Assembly (NCBI GenBank): GCA_037389465.1 | Contig: JAZARR010000070.1 | Coordinates: forward strand, 896,501 to 960,500 | DNA: 64,000 nucleotides | Source of the DNA: Baylisascaris procyonis | Lineage: Eukaryota; Nematoda; Chromadorea; Rhabditida; Ascarididae | Reading direction: 5' to 3' | Shown: positions 49,397 to 61,466 of the stretch, one piece after another | Numbering within the stretch: position 1 is the stretch's first letter | How the letters are laid out: each line of letters opens with the position of its first letter | The notes under the pieces: generated by a model | The model's database searches: none | The model's input: only the letters and a program-made list of their open reading frames with translations | What the model was told of the DNA's origin: nothing | Made by a program: the position numbers and the translations under genes

Positions 49397-52300
49397 TCGA
49401 AATTGTTTGCATAGATAGACATTCACATACACCTGTATGCCTATGATAGTGCTGTAAACACTTTGAAAATATAATTTTATAAAGTTGTATAGATTAAGTT
49501 TCACGATCTTTGCGGGTAATTAATGCAAACCGACAGCTTAATTTATATTTCTGGTTGTATGGGCATATAATTGTGTTTTATCTCACTTATTAAAATAGAA
49601 GTTCGTCGCAATGATGCTCATTTTAATTTCGCACTTCATAAATATTTTTAATGTTAATTTCTTATAGTCTCACATGGAGGGAAGTCTTTATTTTCTTCAC
49701 AAGATTGGGAATAAGATAAGAGGAAGCGTAGATAAGAAAAGAGCTGAGTTGTACCGGACATCAGATACTTTCTTTCTTTTGTTTAGGTAATGCGCTTCTA
49801 ATGATATCCTTTCATGGTTCCTTGTCTCGAAGATTTGTGCTTATTCAAGCTTTTCCACTAAATCCTTCCTCACTTTTTTCAAGCTTAGGTACATCTTGGA
49901 CACTTTTGTCGCAGAACCATTTAATGCCATGATGATGCACAAAAATTTGTCTCCAAATCCTCATCTCTGGTACTGTCAATGAGTTGGAACTGGTATAATT
50001 CGGCATCATGAGAGGATGAGTCGAAAAAATTGCGTTTCCTGGATAAGTTGAAGGATTTTTGTGGTGAAGTATTATACCTTTATGATACCGCAGCGCATTC
50101 CTGTGAGCTCAAGAGCGCGGTTCTATTCCCTGTTTGAAGTGGTTGCGCCAAATTTCTATGCAATTTGTTTCGCACTGCTGAGGGAAGTAGTCGGCGAACC
50201 TAGTTGGCTGAAATTTTTGGTCAGTTGGATTGGATGGAAAACCTTCAGAATTCGAGACTAAAATGAGGGATGTCCTGGGAAAAGTCGGGAAATTGAATGC
50301 ATCTTTGAATTTCGTGAATGAGTGCCTCGGAAATGCTGTTGAAAATGTAGCGGCTAAGAAAGGCTGGATTATTGTAAATGATGGCAGCACGATGTTAGTG
50401 AAAGGTCGGGATTGAGTTCTTATTTTACGAAGTCGCCATGGTTGGGAGAGGTTGTGTGTGAAGGCAGAAGAGGGACTGCCAATGAGCCGCATTCGGTAAG
50501 GTTGAATAAGAATAAATTGTCGAGACCTGAAACCATGAAAGGATATCATTAGAAGTGTATTACCTAAACAAAAGAAAGAAAGTATCTGATGCCCGATACA
50601 ACTCAGCTCTCTTCTTATCTATGCTTCCTCTTATCTTATTCCCAATCTTTTGAAGAAAATAAAAACTTCTCCCATGTGAAACTATAAGAAATTAACATTA
50701 AAAATATTTACGAAGCGCGAAATTAAAATGAGCATCATTGCGACGAGCTTCTATTTTGATAAGTGAGGAGCATATAACTGACTATTCAAGCATGTAATTT
50801 TTTGTCTATTCAACTTTGTCTATTCAAGCATATAATTCCATGAAAATGTTGGCGCATTTTTTAGGATAATATAAAATACTTGAAGCCTAGGAAATTTATT
50901 TTGTATGTGCAACGCTACGGAAGCACTCGAGCTGTTGAATATATTTGAAAACTCAAGTCGAAAAACGTAATGTTTATCCATTCGTCAATCCTATAGATCT
51001 CTTTGGGAATCCCTAATGTCCGGAATTTTTGCAGAACATTTGGACATTTGGATGCAAATGATTCCTCCAGAAGGACGATAATGATTGATCATCCCCCATT
51101 CTCACCCTTCACAAACATCAAGAAGTTGAAAGCCATGACCTTACCTCTTTACTTATTGATTCATCAGTTGGCAGTACCGGTAGGAGTATATAGCAAAAGA
51201 GAGAGGATTAGAAAATGCCTTATAAGGTGACAGCTGTGCTAGTTAAAAAATTTCTTCTTTGGGTACAGTAAGGTAGGGTAATATAAACACCATGATATTC
51301 ATTTCTATGGGACAGTTAAGCGTTCAATACATCTCAGCCTACTGCAGCAAAGCTCTCAAGAACGGTGTACGACGAATATTTAGCATTCATAGCCGCAAAA
51401 GCATCAATGCGGCTCATTGGCATTCCCTCTTCTCCCTTCATTCCTAACCGTGGAGGTTTCGTAGCATAAGAACTGAACTCCGGCCTTTCACTAACATAGT
51501 GCTACCACCATTTGCAATAAGGCAGCATCTCTTAGCCGCTATATTTTCAACAGCATTTCCGAGTGAAACGGGTTGCATTCAGGTCAGGAGTGAAACGGGT
51601 TGCCAAGACATCCCTCATTTTAGTCCCGAATTCTGAAGGTTTTCCGTCCAATCCAACTGACCAAAAATTTCAGCTAACTAGGTTCGTCGACTACCTCCCT
51701 TACCACTCGAAACAAATTGCACATTTGCAGCAGGCCGGAATGTTTTGAACACTTGGCTGCCCCATACAAATGAATATCATGGTGTTTATATTACTGCACC
51801 TTACTGTATTGAAAGTAGATATTTTTTGACTAGCGCCGTTGTCACCTTATAAGCCATTTTCTTATCCTATCTTTTTTGCTTAGCATAGTCTTTTTGGAAA
51901 GTAGAGATCGCTGTGCTTTGGAGAATGCTGTTAGCGAACCTCGAACCGTTTTCATACTAAAAGGTTTCATCATTCGGTGACCGGCCGGTTTTCGCTGCAT
52001 GCTAAATTAATAGAAGCCCATATATACTGTTGTCACTTGTGTTTTCGGGAATAGGAAGGTAGCCAGAGGCTCGTTAAATGGGACTTATGCTTTCCTGCGA
52101 AACTCGGGGGGGGGGGGGGGGGGATCAACATCAAAGAGCAAAATTTTTCCGAATATTTTAAAAGGGAAAAGCTTTTCGTCTATCTGTTCTGAGACGAGTG
52201 TCATCAAAATCAGAGAAGATGGACAGAGCGAAAAATGGGGAAGGCCGCCGAGCAGATGGGATCGATCCTATTTCGTAATGAGCTTGTTTTTTGGGCTATT

Positions 52301-55300
52301 TTTAGCATTTATGAAACATGTTTATATCACTCTGTTTAAATGTGATACTGTGTGCACATAAATGCGCCTCATCATTGCAAAATTCGCACCAATTTCCGAT
52401 AGTTTTATGGGAAAAATCTCATTTCCCAAAAATTAAATGAGGAAGATTTGTTGAGAGGGAAGGGGGTACTTCCGTCTTGATTAGCCCGAGCGGGCGCGTA
52501 CGAACGCTTGCTCGCGTCACCCGCATAGTGATCACAGTAATACGCGGTGATCACGATCACAGTAATATGCGGTGATCGCAGCGCGTATCACTGTACCTTG
52601 ACGGTGATGCAAAACGTCATATTAGCGCCAAAATTGCAATAGGCACGCAAATATAAGCATTGCCTTTTGCATCAGCGCTCAGTGCTATTCTTGTTGAATA
52701 GGGGTGCGATGAGGCATAGGGAGTGTTGTGTGAACGGGCCGATCGTTTCTGTGTGAAGTTTAATGAGTTTCGTTAATGTGTGAAGTATGTCGTATTCAAT
52801 AGTTCAAGAATCTTTCATGTTGATGAAGTATAATGTAATGTAACTTTGGAAACTTCAAAGGCAATGAAGTATTCAATAATATAAATTAAAAGTCACGATA
52901 GATTGGCGTCATTGGCTTGTAGAGTTTTTGTTGAATGCTGTTTATTTGATTATAATCTCTTGTTGTGTCTCTTATTATTGCTTATTTTTCTTTCTAAATA
53001 TCGCAATTAGCCGTAAGGTGTACGTGGTCCGTGCGCTTATTATTTCAGCTAGCGCGATTTTTTGAAAACGGAAAAGATAAAAGGCGGATGAAAGGGCAAA
53101 GGGGAAGCCAGTTGTGGGAGCTTGATGGTGAGGGGTCTTTCTTGGAATACCATATGGCTAAGGATGGTCTTTTTCCTGTCCCTCCTCTTCAGGTAGCTTC
53201 TTAGTAATCTGCGGATATTTTTGGATATTCGAAAGTTTTTTCCTCTTAGCGTCAGATTGAACGATGTACGTCCTTGTTCTTTCTCGAAATTTGCAACTGA
53301 ATCAATATGTGGTGGTTAATTTCTGTGAAATCACGCCAAAATTCTACATTCAAAGAACTTCATCTTGGAGGGCACTTCCCATATCTACCTTTAATTAGGT
53401 GCATTTTTCACTCATTTTCGTGGTATTTTATTTTTTTATTTATTTTATTTTATTTTTACTTCATTTTTTTGTGATAGTCTTAGCAAGATCTAGTTCTATC
53501 CAATTTCAGCATTTCATTGATATATCTATCAATGCGTAATGCATATGTTTGATTGCATGTGAATGAGCGTTTTCATGACGTATCACTATTGAGCATGTCC
53601 AACTCCAGAATGCAGCTATTTCCGTTGTGCTCTTTATGTCTATTTGGTCTCAGTACAATTCATCAGAGTAGATTGTTGTGTCTTTAATAATGCCCCTATG
53701 TTAAGCTTCTTTTTGGTATTTCTTGTTTGCATATACTGCCTCACGCAATTTCCTCATATTCCTGGGAGTTTATAGAAATTTTTTTCGGCTCGTGAATGCA
53801 AGACCAGCGTTGCTAACATTGTTCACGCCAATCAGGAGACCCATGGTTGGGGTCCCGCGATCCCCGAGGGGTTGAGGCTGCTGCTCAGAAAATCGCATAG
53901 GAGGGGATTTTGGAGCGCGGCGCCTCGCTATGAACTTATTCATTTCTTAGTCCAAAATCGTGATATTGTGTTTATGCGAGGGCCTATGTAACGAGGGACA
54001 TTAGGGGAACGATGGTGAATTCTCGGGTAATTCTTGAGGAACTAGTTGGTTTTTTGGCTCTGACGTATATTTATTTAAATACTTGAATGCCAGGCTCACT
54101 TTTTTGTTTCGTATAATCTTTCGAAAGATAAACAAATGATGAAACATGCCTAGGGTGGTTGATATAATATCGGTTTTCGCAAATTCGCTAGTTAAACCAA
54201 ATGTTCCAGAGCTTAGGAGCAAATGAGTTGAGTGATAACGAATTTATATTCTAATCGAGCAGACTTCCCATATTTATCTTCCTGCAAAACGTTTTAACGT
54301 TTATTTTTGAGGCTCAACCCTAGAAGATTTTCAGATAAGTTGAGTGTTTCTGAATGAGAGTGAGTCAGCCTGAAAGTATTATAAGAGGTCATATTGTGGC
54401 TGATTATATTTGCTAAATTTCATAGCCCAAAATTCAGTAGTTCATGAATGGAAGGTGCAGAAGAAATTAAGGAGGATTGTACAAATGTATTTAAAGGTGT
54501 GGTTTCATTATAATACGTTATTAAATGCAAATTTTAATGCGTTTTGCCAATACAGACGTGCGAAGATGCGCTGTCTGTCTAAAGATTGGATTCGATTTCT
54601 TTTATGATACAATTTCTGTCGAAGATTTGTCGTGATTTTTGCTAAGCTTGATATGACTGGTGTTTTCACTGATAACGAAGTTAATGTACTTCACATAGGT
54701 TGATATTCCCTAGAATGATTTGCATCTCATTAGTTTTGACAATAATAGCTCAACCGAAATCAGATTCGTTGGTGTATTCATCCACTTAGCTAATTTAAGT
54801 TTCTGTGGTCGTAAAAGTATTTAAGCGTTTCGTGAACAGGAATCCAACCAGATTTGACTCGAACAAAATATAGAGGTGAATTTCTAGAAGAGTGTGAATC
54901 CGAGTTTTTCATGCAGTTTTGGTGATTAATATTGATTGCTTTTGTGCAAAAAAGTTAGTTCATTTTTTTGCCCGGTTCGTAATCCTATTAAATTTAAAAG
55001 TCAACAAATAAGCGAACAGATTTTAGCATTTCGGTAATCTATAGTAGTGCTTATTGTTTAGCATATTTAAAAGCAACGGTTCGATAGAGGTACATTTGCA
55101 AATTTCTTTGCGTAATTTCTGAAGAAGTTTATGGTGAAGAGTAAAAGAGGCGAAAATGGACATATAGGTTATTCTTATAGGATTTATTAGGATTCATAGT
55201 AGTCATTATTTCGTATTAGCAAATGGTTCTTCATATTTAGCCTTATTAGATGTTTGTATTTGCATTTTATGGAAATGAATTGATTCGCTATTTTTATCAA

Positions 55301-55576
55301 TGAAATCGCTTTTCCACTTTCAACTTGAAATTCATCACTCACCTTCACTTATGCTTGAGCTTGGAATAATTTATTACTCCATTATTAGATCTATATTTTA
55401 CACTAGAATGACATCTTATATGTTAAAAAATTTGTTGGTTTATTGGACATGACGTCATCTATATAGGCGCCCTAATGCCTAAGCATTTTATCCTTTATTG
55501 CTGTAGTAGATTTTTTTTAGACGAAGTGCTAGTTTTCAGCATCAGAAAATAGTTTCCTTGTCTTTTTTATTTCATG

Positions 55577-55652
55577 TCATCAGAGTCACCTACTTTAGCT
55601 GGGTAAAACCTGACAACAAGGTTTACCTAGCTAAAGCAGATGCCTGTGATGA
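55577..55652 (+). ncRNA. Pre-miRNA-like hairpin, copy 6
   Basis: Identical by eye to copy 1. Confidence 0.4.
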
Positions 55653-56631
55653 GATGAGGCGATTCCTTTCGATCAATTTAGCGGTGCAGTCAGATTACCC
55701 ATCTTTTCTTTACTGTAACGATCTTTTATAAAATGAGTTTTTCTCTCATAGTAACGTCATGTCTGCGCTTGTGTGCATATATGTATAACTCAGTGATCGA
55801 CAGCTTCAAACTCTCTATTCATCTTATCTCATTGTCATGGTTATCGTTGTGACATTTGGGAGGCTTAGAGATGATGTAATATTTGCATATGCAAATTTTG
55901 CATATGAAGAAGTTGGTTGTGGACAAAGAGGAATTCTTTAGCAAAGTTTTATGCAAATGGCCGATTTTCTCCGCAAAATTGACATCGAATGCTGTGCCAT
56001 TTTTTCTTCTATTTGACATTCCCTGTTTGATGTGTTGATCCAATTTGCACATGTAATGTGTTGCTATTGCAAATTGCCTTTGCGATAGAGGAGGGTTCTT
56101 TGATGCGATGCCTCGTTTATTTTTCATTTATGGAAGTGGTCTGTATAGCGGATAACATTGCAACGGCTTACATTCTTTTAGTCTTGTTTCGATTTCCAAT
56201 TCGTTGAGCTTGGCAACGACATGTGCTTGGCATTCTGAAACCGAAACATTGCGATAGCTTTACAGCTTATCAACTGGTCTACTCAACCAGAAGAAAGTCT
56301 TAGTAATTAACTCTTAGTACATTTTTCGGTTTTTTAAACCTTTCGAATGGCTTCTGCCCTTCATCATCAATCCCAACATTACTGTTCTACTCTATAACTG
56401 TCTTTCGTGTCGATCAAATTTCGAGGCTCATAAGATATTCGTTTTTGGGTTGTAATGATACTCAGTATTAAGGCGTCAACTTTTTTAAAGCAAGAAAGCT
56501 CGTGGGTTCATAGTCACAAGGTGTTTATACGACTTTGTTTGCTAGAGATTCTCTACTAAATTTCGATGAATGAACTCTAAAATCAACGCTTAAGTCGAGG
56601 GCAAGGTTTTACGATTGTTTTATTTAAATAG

Positions 56632-56864
56632 GAGCAAGTGGAAAGGTTGTGCTAGATGAATTGCCCATGAATATATATGCTTTTGCTATTTTGCTTGCAT
56701 CACTTAAAGAATTTCATAAATTGCAATTAAATAAGGAGTATGCACTCACAGATCTGTTCATTTTTCAAATGCTTCCGCGGCGTAGGATTGTTCTTTTCGA
56801 AAGAATGTTTTTTTGCGGCATTCAGATGGTTTCAAGTGAAGATTTTGTTGGCTGCATTCTTTAA
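56632..56864 (+). CDS. Exon-like frame, open form (copy 6)
   Basis: As in copy 5, CAA replaces the stop. The frame is identical to copy 5 by eye. It lies just downstream of a copy-6-only change (ATCAACGCTTAAG). Confidence 0.25.
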
Positions 56865-59800
56865 TCGAAATTGTTTGCATAGATAGACATTCACATACAC
56901 CTGTATGCCTATGATAGTGCTGTAAACACTTTGAAAATATAATTTTATAAAGTTGTATAGATTAAGTTTCACGATCTTTGCGGGTAATTAATGCAAACCG
57001 ACAGCTTAATTTATATTTCTGGTTGTATGGGCATATAATTGTGTTTTATCTCACTTATTAAAATAGAAGTTCGTCGCAATGATGCTCATTTTAATTTCGC
57101 ACTTCATAAATATTTTTAATGTTAATTTCTTATAGTCTCACATGGAGGGAAGTCTTTATTTTCTTCACAAGATTGGGAATAAGATAAGAGGAAGCGTAGA
57201 TAAGAAAAGAGCTGAGTTGTACCGGACATCAGATACTTTCTTTCTTTTGTTTAGGTAATGCGCTTCTAATGATATCCTTTCATGGTTCCTTGTCTCGAAG
57301 ATTTGTGCTTATTCAAGCTTTTCCACTAAATCCTTCCTCACTTTTTTCAAGCTTAGGTACATCTTGGACACTTTTGTCGCAGAACCATTTAATGCCATGA
57401 TGATGCACAAAAATTTGTCTCCAAATCCTCATCTCTGGTACTGTCAATGAGTTGGAACTGGTATAATTCGGCATCATGAGAGGATGAGTCGAAAAAATTG
57501 CGTTTCCTGGATAAGTTGAAGGATTTTTGTGGTGAAGTATTATACCTTTATGATACCGCAGCGCATTCCTGTGAGCTCAAGAGCGCGGTTCTATTCCCTG
57601 TTTGAAGTGGTTGCGCCAAATTTCTATGCAATTTGTTTCGCACTGCTGAGGGAAGTAGTCGGCGAACCTAGTTGGCTGAAATTTTTGGTCAGTTGGATTG
57701 GATGGAAAACCTTCAGAATTCGAGACTAAAATGAGGGATGTCCTGGGAAAAGTCGGGAAATTGAATGCATCTTTGAATTTCGTGAATGAGTGCCTCGGAA
57801 ATGCTGTTGAAAATGTAGCGGCTAAGAAAGGCTGGATTATTGTAAATGATGGCAGCACGATGTTAGTGAAAGGTCGGGATTGAGTTCTTATTTTACGAAG
57901 TCGCCATGGTTGGGAGAGGTTGTGTGTGAAGGCAGAAGAGGGACTGCCAATGAGCCGCATTCGGTAAGGTTGAATAAGAATAAATTGTCGAGACCTGAAA
58001 CCATGAAAGGATATCATTAGAAGTGTATTACCTAAACAAAAGAAAGAAAGTATCTGATGCCCGATACAACTCAGCTCTCTTCTTATCTATGCTTCCTCTT
58101 ATCTTATTCCCAATCTTTTGAAGAAAATAAAAACTTCTCCCATGTGAAACTATAAGAAATTAACATTAAAAATATTTACGAAGCGCGAAATTAAAATGAG
58201 CATCATTGCGACGAGCTTCTATTTTGATAAGTGAGGAGCATATAACTGACTATTCAAGCATGTAATTTTTTGTCTATTCAACTTTGTCTATTCAAGCATA
58301 TAATTCCATGAAAATGTTGGCGCATTTTTTAGGATAATATAAAATACTTGAAGCCTAGGAAATTTATTTTGTATGTGCAACGCTACGGAAGCACTCGAGC
58401 TGTTGAATATATTTGAAAACTCAAGTCGAAAAACGTAATGTTTATCCATTCGTCAATCCTATAGATCTCTTTGGGAATCCCTAATGTCCGGAATTTTTGC
58501 AGAACATTTGGACATTTGGATGCAAATGATTCCTCCAGAAGGACGATAATGATTGATCATCCCCCATTCTCACCCTTCACAAACATCAAGAAGTTGAAAG
58601 CCATGACCTTACCTCTTTACTTATTGATTCATCAGTTGGCAGTACCGGTAGGAGTATATAGCAAAAGAGAGAGGATTAGAAAATGCCTTATAAGGTGACA
58701 GCTGTGCTAGTTAAAAAATTTCTTCTTTGGGTACAGTAAGGTAGGGTAATATAAACACCATGATATTCATTTCTATGGGACAGTTAAGCGTTCAATACAT
58801 CTCAGCCTACTGCAGCAAAGCTCTCAAGAACGGTGTACGACGAATATTTAGCATTCATAGCCGCAAAAGCATCAATGCGGCTCATTGGCATTCCCTCTTC
58901 TCCCTTCATTCCTAACCGTGGAGGTTTCGTAGCATAAGAACTGAACTCCGGCCTTTCACTAACATAGTGCTACCACCATTTGCAATAAGGCAGCATCTCT
59001 TAGCCGCTATATTTTCAACAGCATTTCCGAGTGAAACGGGTTGCATTCAGGTCAGGAGTGAAACGGGTTGCCAAGACATCCCTCATTTTAGTCCCGAATT
59101 CTGAAGGTTTTCCGTCCAATCCAACTGACCAAAAATTTCAGCTAACTAGGTTCGTCGACTACCTCCCTTACCACTCGAAACAAATTGCACATTTGCAGCA
59201 GGCCGGAATGTTTTGAACACTTGGCTGCCCCATACAAATGAATATCATGGTGTTTATATTACTGCACCTTACTGTATTGAAAGTAGATATTTTTTGACTA
59301 TCGCCGTTGTCACCTTATAAGCCATTTTCTTATCCTATCTTTTTTGCTTAGCATAGTCTTTTTGGAAAGTAGAGATTGCTGTGCTTTGGAGAATGCTGTT
59401 AGCGAACCTCGAACCGTTTTCATACTAAAAGGTTTCATCATTCGGTGACCGGCCGGTTTTCGCTGCATGCTAAATTAATAGAAGCCCATATATACTGTTG
59501 TCACTTGTGTTTTCGGGAATAGGAAGGTAGCCAGAGGCTCGTTAAATGGGACTTATGCTTTCCTGCGAAACTCGGGGGGGGTGGGGGGGGGGATCAACAT
59601 CAAAGAGCAAAATTTTTCCGAACATTTTAAAAGGGAAAAGCTTTTCGTCTATCTGTTCTGAGACGAGTGTCATCAAAATCAGAGAAGATGGACAGAGCGA
59701 AAAATGGGGAAGGCCGCCGAGCAGATGGGATCGATCCTATTTCGTAATGAGCTTGTTTTTTGGGCTATTTTTAGCATTTATGAAACATGTTTATATCACT

Positions 59801-61466
59801 CTGTTTAAATGTGATACTGTGTGCACATAAATGCGCCTCATCATTGCAAAATTCGCACCAATTTCCGATAGTTTTATGGGAAAAATCTCATTTCCCAAAA
59901 ATTAAATGAGGAAGATTTGTTGAGAGGGAAGGGGGTACTTCCGTCTTGATTAGCCCGAGCGGGCGCGTACGAACGCTTGCTCGCGTCACCCGCATAGTGA
60001 TCACAGTAATACGCGGTGATCACGATCACAGTAATATGCGGTGATCGCAGCGCGTATCACTGTACCTTGACGGTGATGCAAAACGTCATATTAGCGCCAA
60101 AATTGCAATAGGCACGCAAATATAAGCATTGCCTTTTGCATCAGCGCTCAGTGCTATTCTTGTTGAATAGGGGTGCGATGAGGCATAGGGAGTGTTGTGT
60201 GAACGGGCCGATCGTTTCTGTGTGAAGTTTAATGAGTTTCGTTAATGTGTGAAGTATGTCGTATTCAATAGTTCAAGAATCTTTCATGTTGATGAAGTAT
60301 AATGTAATGTAACTTTGGAAACTTCAAAGGCAATGAAGTATTCAATAATATAAATTAAAAGTCACGATAGATTGGCGTCATTGGCTTGTAGAGTTTTTGT
60401 TGAATGCTGTTTATTTGATTATAATCTCTTGTTGTGTCTCTTATTATTGCTTATTTTTCTTTCTAAATATCGCAATTAGCCGTAAGGTGTACGTGGTCCG
60501 TGCGCTTATTATTTCAGCTAGCGCGATTTTTTGAAAACGGAAAAGATAAAAGGCGGATGAAAGGGCAAAGGGGAAGCCAGTTGTGGGAGCTTGATGGTGA
60601 GGGGTCTTTCTTGGAATACCATATGGCTAAGGATGGTCTTTTTCCTGTCCCTCCTCTTCAGGTAGCTTCTTAGTAATCTGCGGATATTTTTGGATATTCG
60701 AAAGTTTTTTCCTCTTAGCGTCAGATTGAACGATGTACGTCCTTGTTCTTTCTCGAAATTTGCAACTGAATCAATATGTGGTGGTTAATTTCTGTGAAAT
60801 CACGCCAAAATTCTACATTCAAAGAACTTCATCTTGGAGGGCACTTCCCATATCTACCTTTAATTAGGTGCATTTTTCACTCATTTTCGTGGTATTTTAT
60901 TTTTTTATTTATTTTATTTTATTTTTACTTCATTTTTTTGTGATAGTCTTAGCAAGATCTAGTTCTATCCAATTTCAGCATTTCATTGATATATCTATCA
61001 ATGCGTAATGCATATGTTTGATTGCATGTGAATGAGCGTTTTCATGACGTATCACTATTGAGCATGTCCAACTCCAGAATGCAGCTATTTCCGTTGTGCT
61101 CTTTATGTCTATTTGGTCTCAGTACAATTCATCAGAGTAGATTGTTGTGTCTTTAATAATGCCCCTATGTTAAGCTTCTTTTTGGTATTTCTTGTTTGCA
61201 TATACTGCCTCACGCAATTTCCTCATATTCCTGGGAGTTTATAGAAATTTTTTTCGGCTCGTGAATGCAAGACCAGCGTTGCTAACATTGTTCACGCCAA
61301 TCAGGAGACCCATGGTTGGGGTCCCGCGATCCCCGAGGGGTTGAGGCTGCTGCTCAGAAAATCGCATAGGAGGGGATTTTGGAGCGCGGCGCCTCGCTAT
61401 GAACTTATTCATTTCTTAGTCCAAAATCGTGATATTGTGTTTATGCGAGGGCCTATGTAACGAGGG

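Larger units (their letters stand above)
46530..53997 (+). repeat. Tandem unit copy 5 (7,468 bp)
   Basis: Full copy. Shorter than copies 1-4, mainly because one of two 12-bp repeats (GAGCATATAACT) is missing just after 50767. With copy 6 it shares GAAATTAAAATGAG and the C that opens the 71-codon frame. The G tract is G18 at 52106-52123. Confidence 0.97.
53998..61466 (+). repeat. Tandem unit copy 6 (7,469 bp)
   Basis: Full copy. It lacks the same 12-bp repeat as copy 5. Private changes include ATCAACGCTTAAG near 56583, CTATCGCCG near 59299, AGAGATTGCTG near 59373 and GAACATTTTAAAAG near 59620. The G tract is G8-T-G10 at 59574-59592. Confidence 0.97.
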
